NCBI GenBank assembly: GCA_947372225.1
Contig: CANBSV010000032.1
Span: forward strand, 1 to 25,218
DNA from: Burkholderiales bacterium
Lineage (GTDB): Bacteria > Pseudomonadota > Gammaproteobacteria > Burkholderiales > Burkholderiaceae_C
Reading direction: 5' to 3'
DNA: 25,218 nucleotides
Position 1 is the first letter of the stretch. Every line of letters starts with the position of its first letter. Shown here one piece after another: positions 24,792 through 25,218 of this stretch. The position numbers and the translations under genes were made by a program. The notes beneath the pieces are model-generated. The model was not told the DNA's origin and ran no database searches. It saw only the letters and a list, made by a program, of their open reading frames with translations.

Positions 24792-25218
24792 GGATGGCCA
24801 CCACCGGATCGAGCCGGGCCGCCCGCAGTGCAGGCGCAAAGGCGGCCAGCAAGCCGGTGAGCGTGGCCAGCAGCAGCGCGGCCGAAAACAGACTGGGGTC
24901 GAACACCAGAGGAAACAACGGCGTGCCGTCGGCATTGCGCGCATAGCGCTGCCACAGCACCAATGCCGCGGCACCGATGGAGCAACCCAGGACCGAGCCA
25001 CCAAGCCCGAGCAGCCCGCCTTGCAGCAGGAACACGCGCAGGATCTGGCCCTGCGAGATGCCCATCGCGCGCAGGATGCCGATCTCGCGCGATTTCTGCA
25101 CGACCACCACCGCCAGCACGCTGGCGATGCCGAAGGCCACCGACAGGCCTACGAAGAAGCGGATCGCGGTGTTCGAGGTGTTCTGCGCGCTGATGGCGGT
25201 GAAGAGTTCGGCGTTGGT
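24784..25218 (-). CDS. FtsX-type ABC transporter permease (partial, C-terminal 144 residues)
   Basis: This reading frame enters from the right edge of the window, so its N-terminus lies outside. The 144 visible residues contain the FtsX domain end: VVVQKSREIGILRAMGISQGQILRVFLLQGGLLGLGGSVLG is the well-known coupling and helix region. Two further membrane segments follow (about SLFSAALLLATLTGLLAAFAPALRAARLDPVVAIRG), ending in the P-x-x-A-[IL]-R motif typical of LolC/E and MacB permeases. It probably moves a lipid-linked or envelope substrate out of the inner membrane. It overlaps the ATPase gene by 8 bp. Whether it is LolC/E or a MacB/DevC-type permease depends on the missing N-terminal part. 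Confidence 0.88.

Overview
The window reads as chromosomal DNA of a high-GC betaproteobacterium, most likely Burkholderiales (Rubrivivax/Leptothrix/Comamonadaceae-like). This is inferred from strong G/C third-position bias, proteobacterial families (DsbC, a UbiH-type hydroxylase, LysS, YchF, DUF3108, DUF3429) and very tight packing. No gap between genes exceeds about 255 bp. No tRNA, rRNA, CRISPR array, insertion sequence or phage gene was seen.

Positions 26-9729 hold a surface-glycan locus (O-antigen, capsule or exopolysaccharide) in three blocks. The first runs leftward (2944 to 26): an ExoA-like GT2 glycosyltransferase, a DegT/ArnB-type sugar aminotransferase and a PglC-type phosphoglycosyl transferase. 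The second runs rightward (3197 to 6901): a Wzx-like flippase, a zinc-ribbon SAM methyltransferase, an FkbM methyltransferase and a WcaE-like GT2. The third runs leftward (9729 to 6861): a SAM methyltransferase, a GT2 and a GT4. Together they could prime a lipid carrier, make an amino sugar, extend and methylate the glycan and flip it. No polymerase, ligase or chain-length regulator is visible, so the locus probably continues to the left.

Positions 9914-21206 are housekeeping. lysS (+) is followed by a leftward six-gene run from 18106 to 11478: UbiH-type hydroxylase, dsbC, a photolyase-family FAD protein with unusual domain order, DUF3429 membrane protein, M61 peptidase with PDZ, and a DUF3108 protein with a TonB-like proline-rich linker. 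Divergent from it run a MOSC protein, an EamA transporter and ychF.

Positions 21268-25218 (leftward) hold a partial FtsX-type permease, its LolD-like ATPase and an MgtA-type P-type ATPase, joined by overlapping ends.

Translational coupling is frequent. Start/stop overlaps of the ATGA, GTGA and TTGA kinds occur throughout, and several starts are TTG or GTG. No clearly new defence or mobile system was found. The most unusual items are the rearranged photolyase-family protein, the TonB-like DUF3108 protein, the MgtA/ABC operon and several small coupling or leaderless arrangements.
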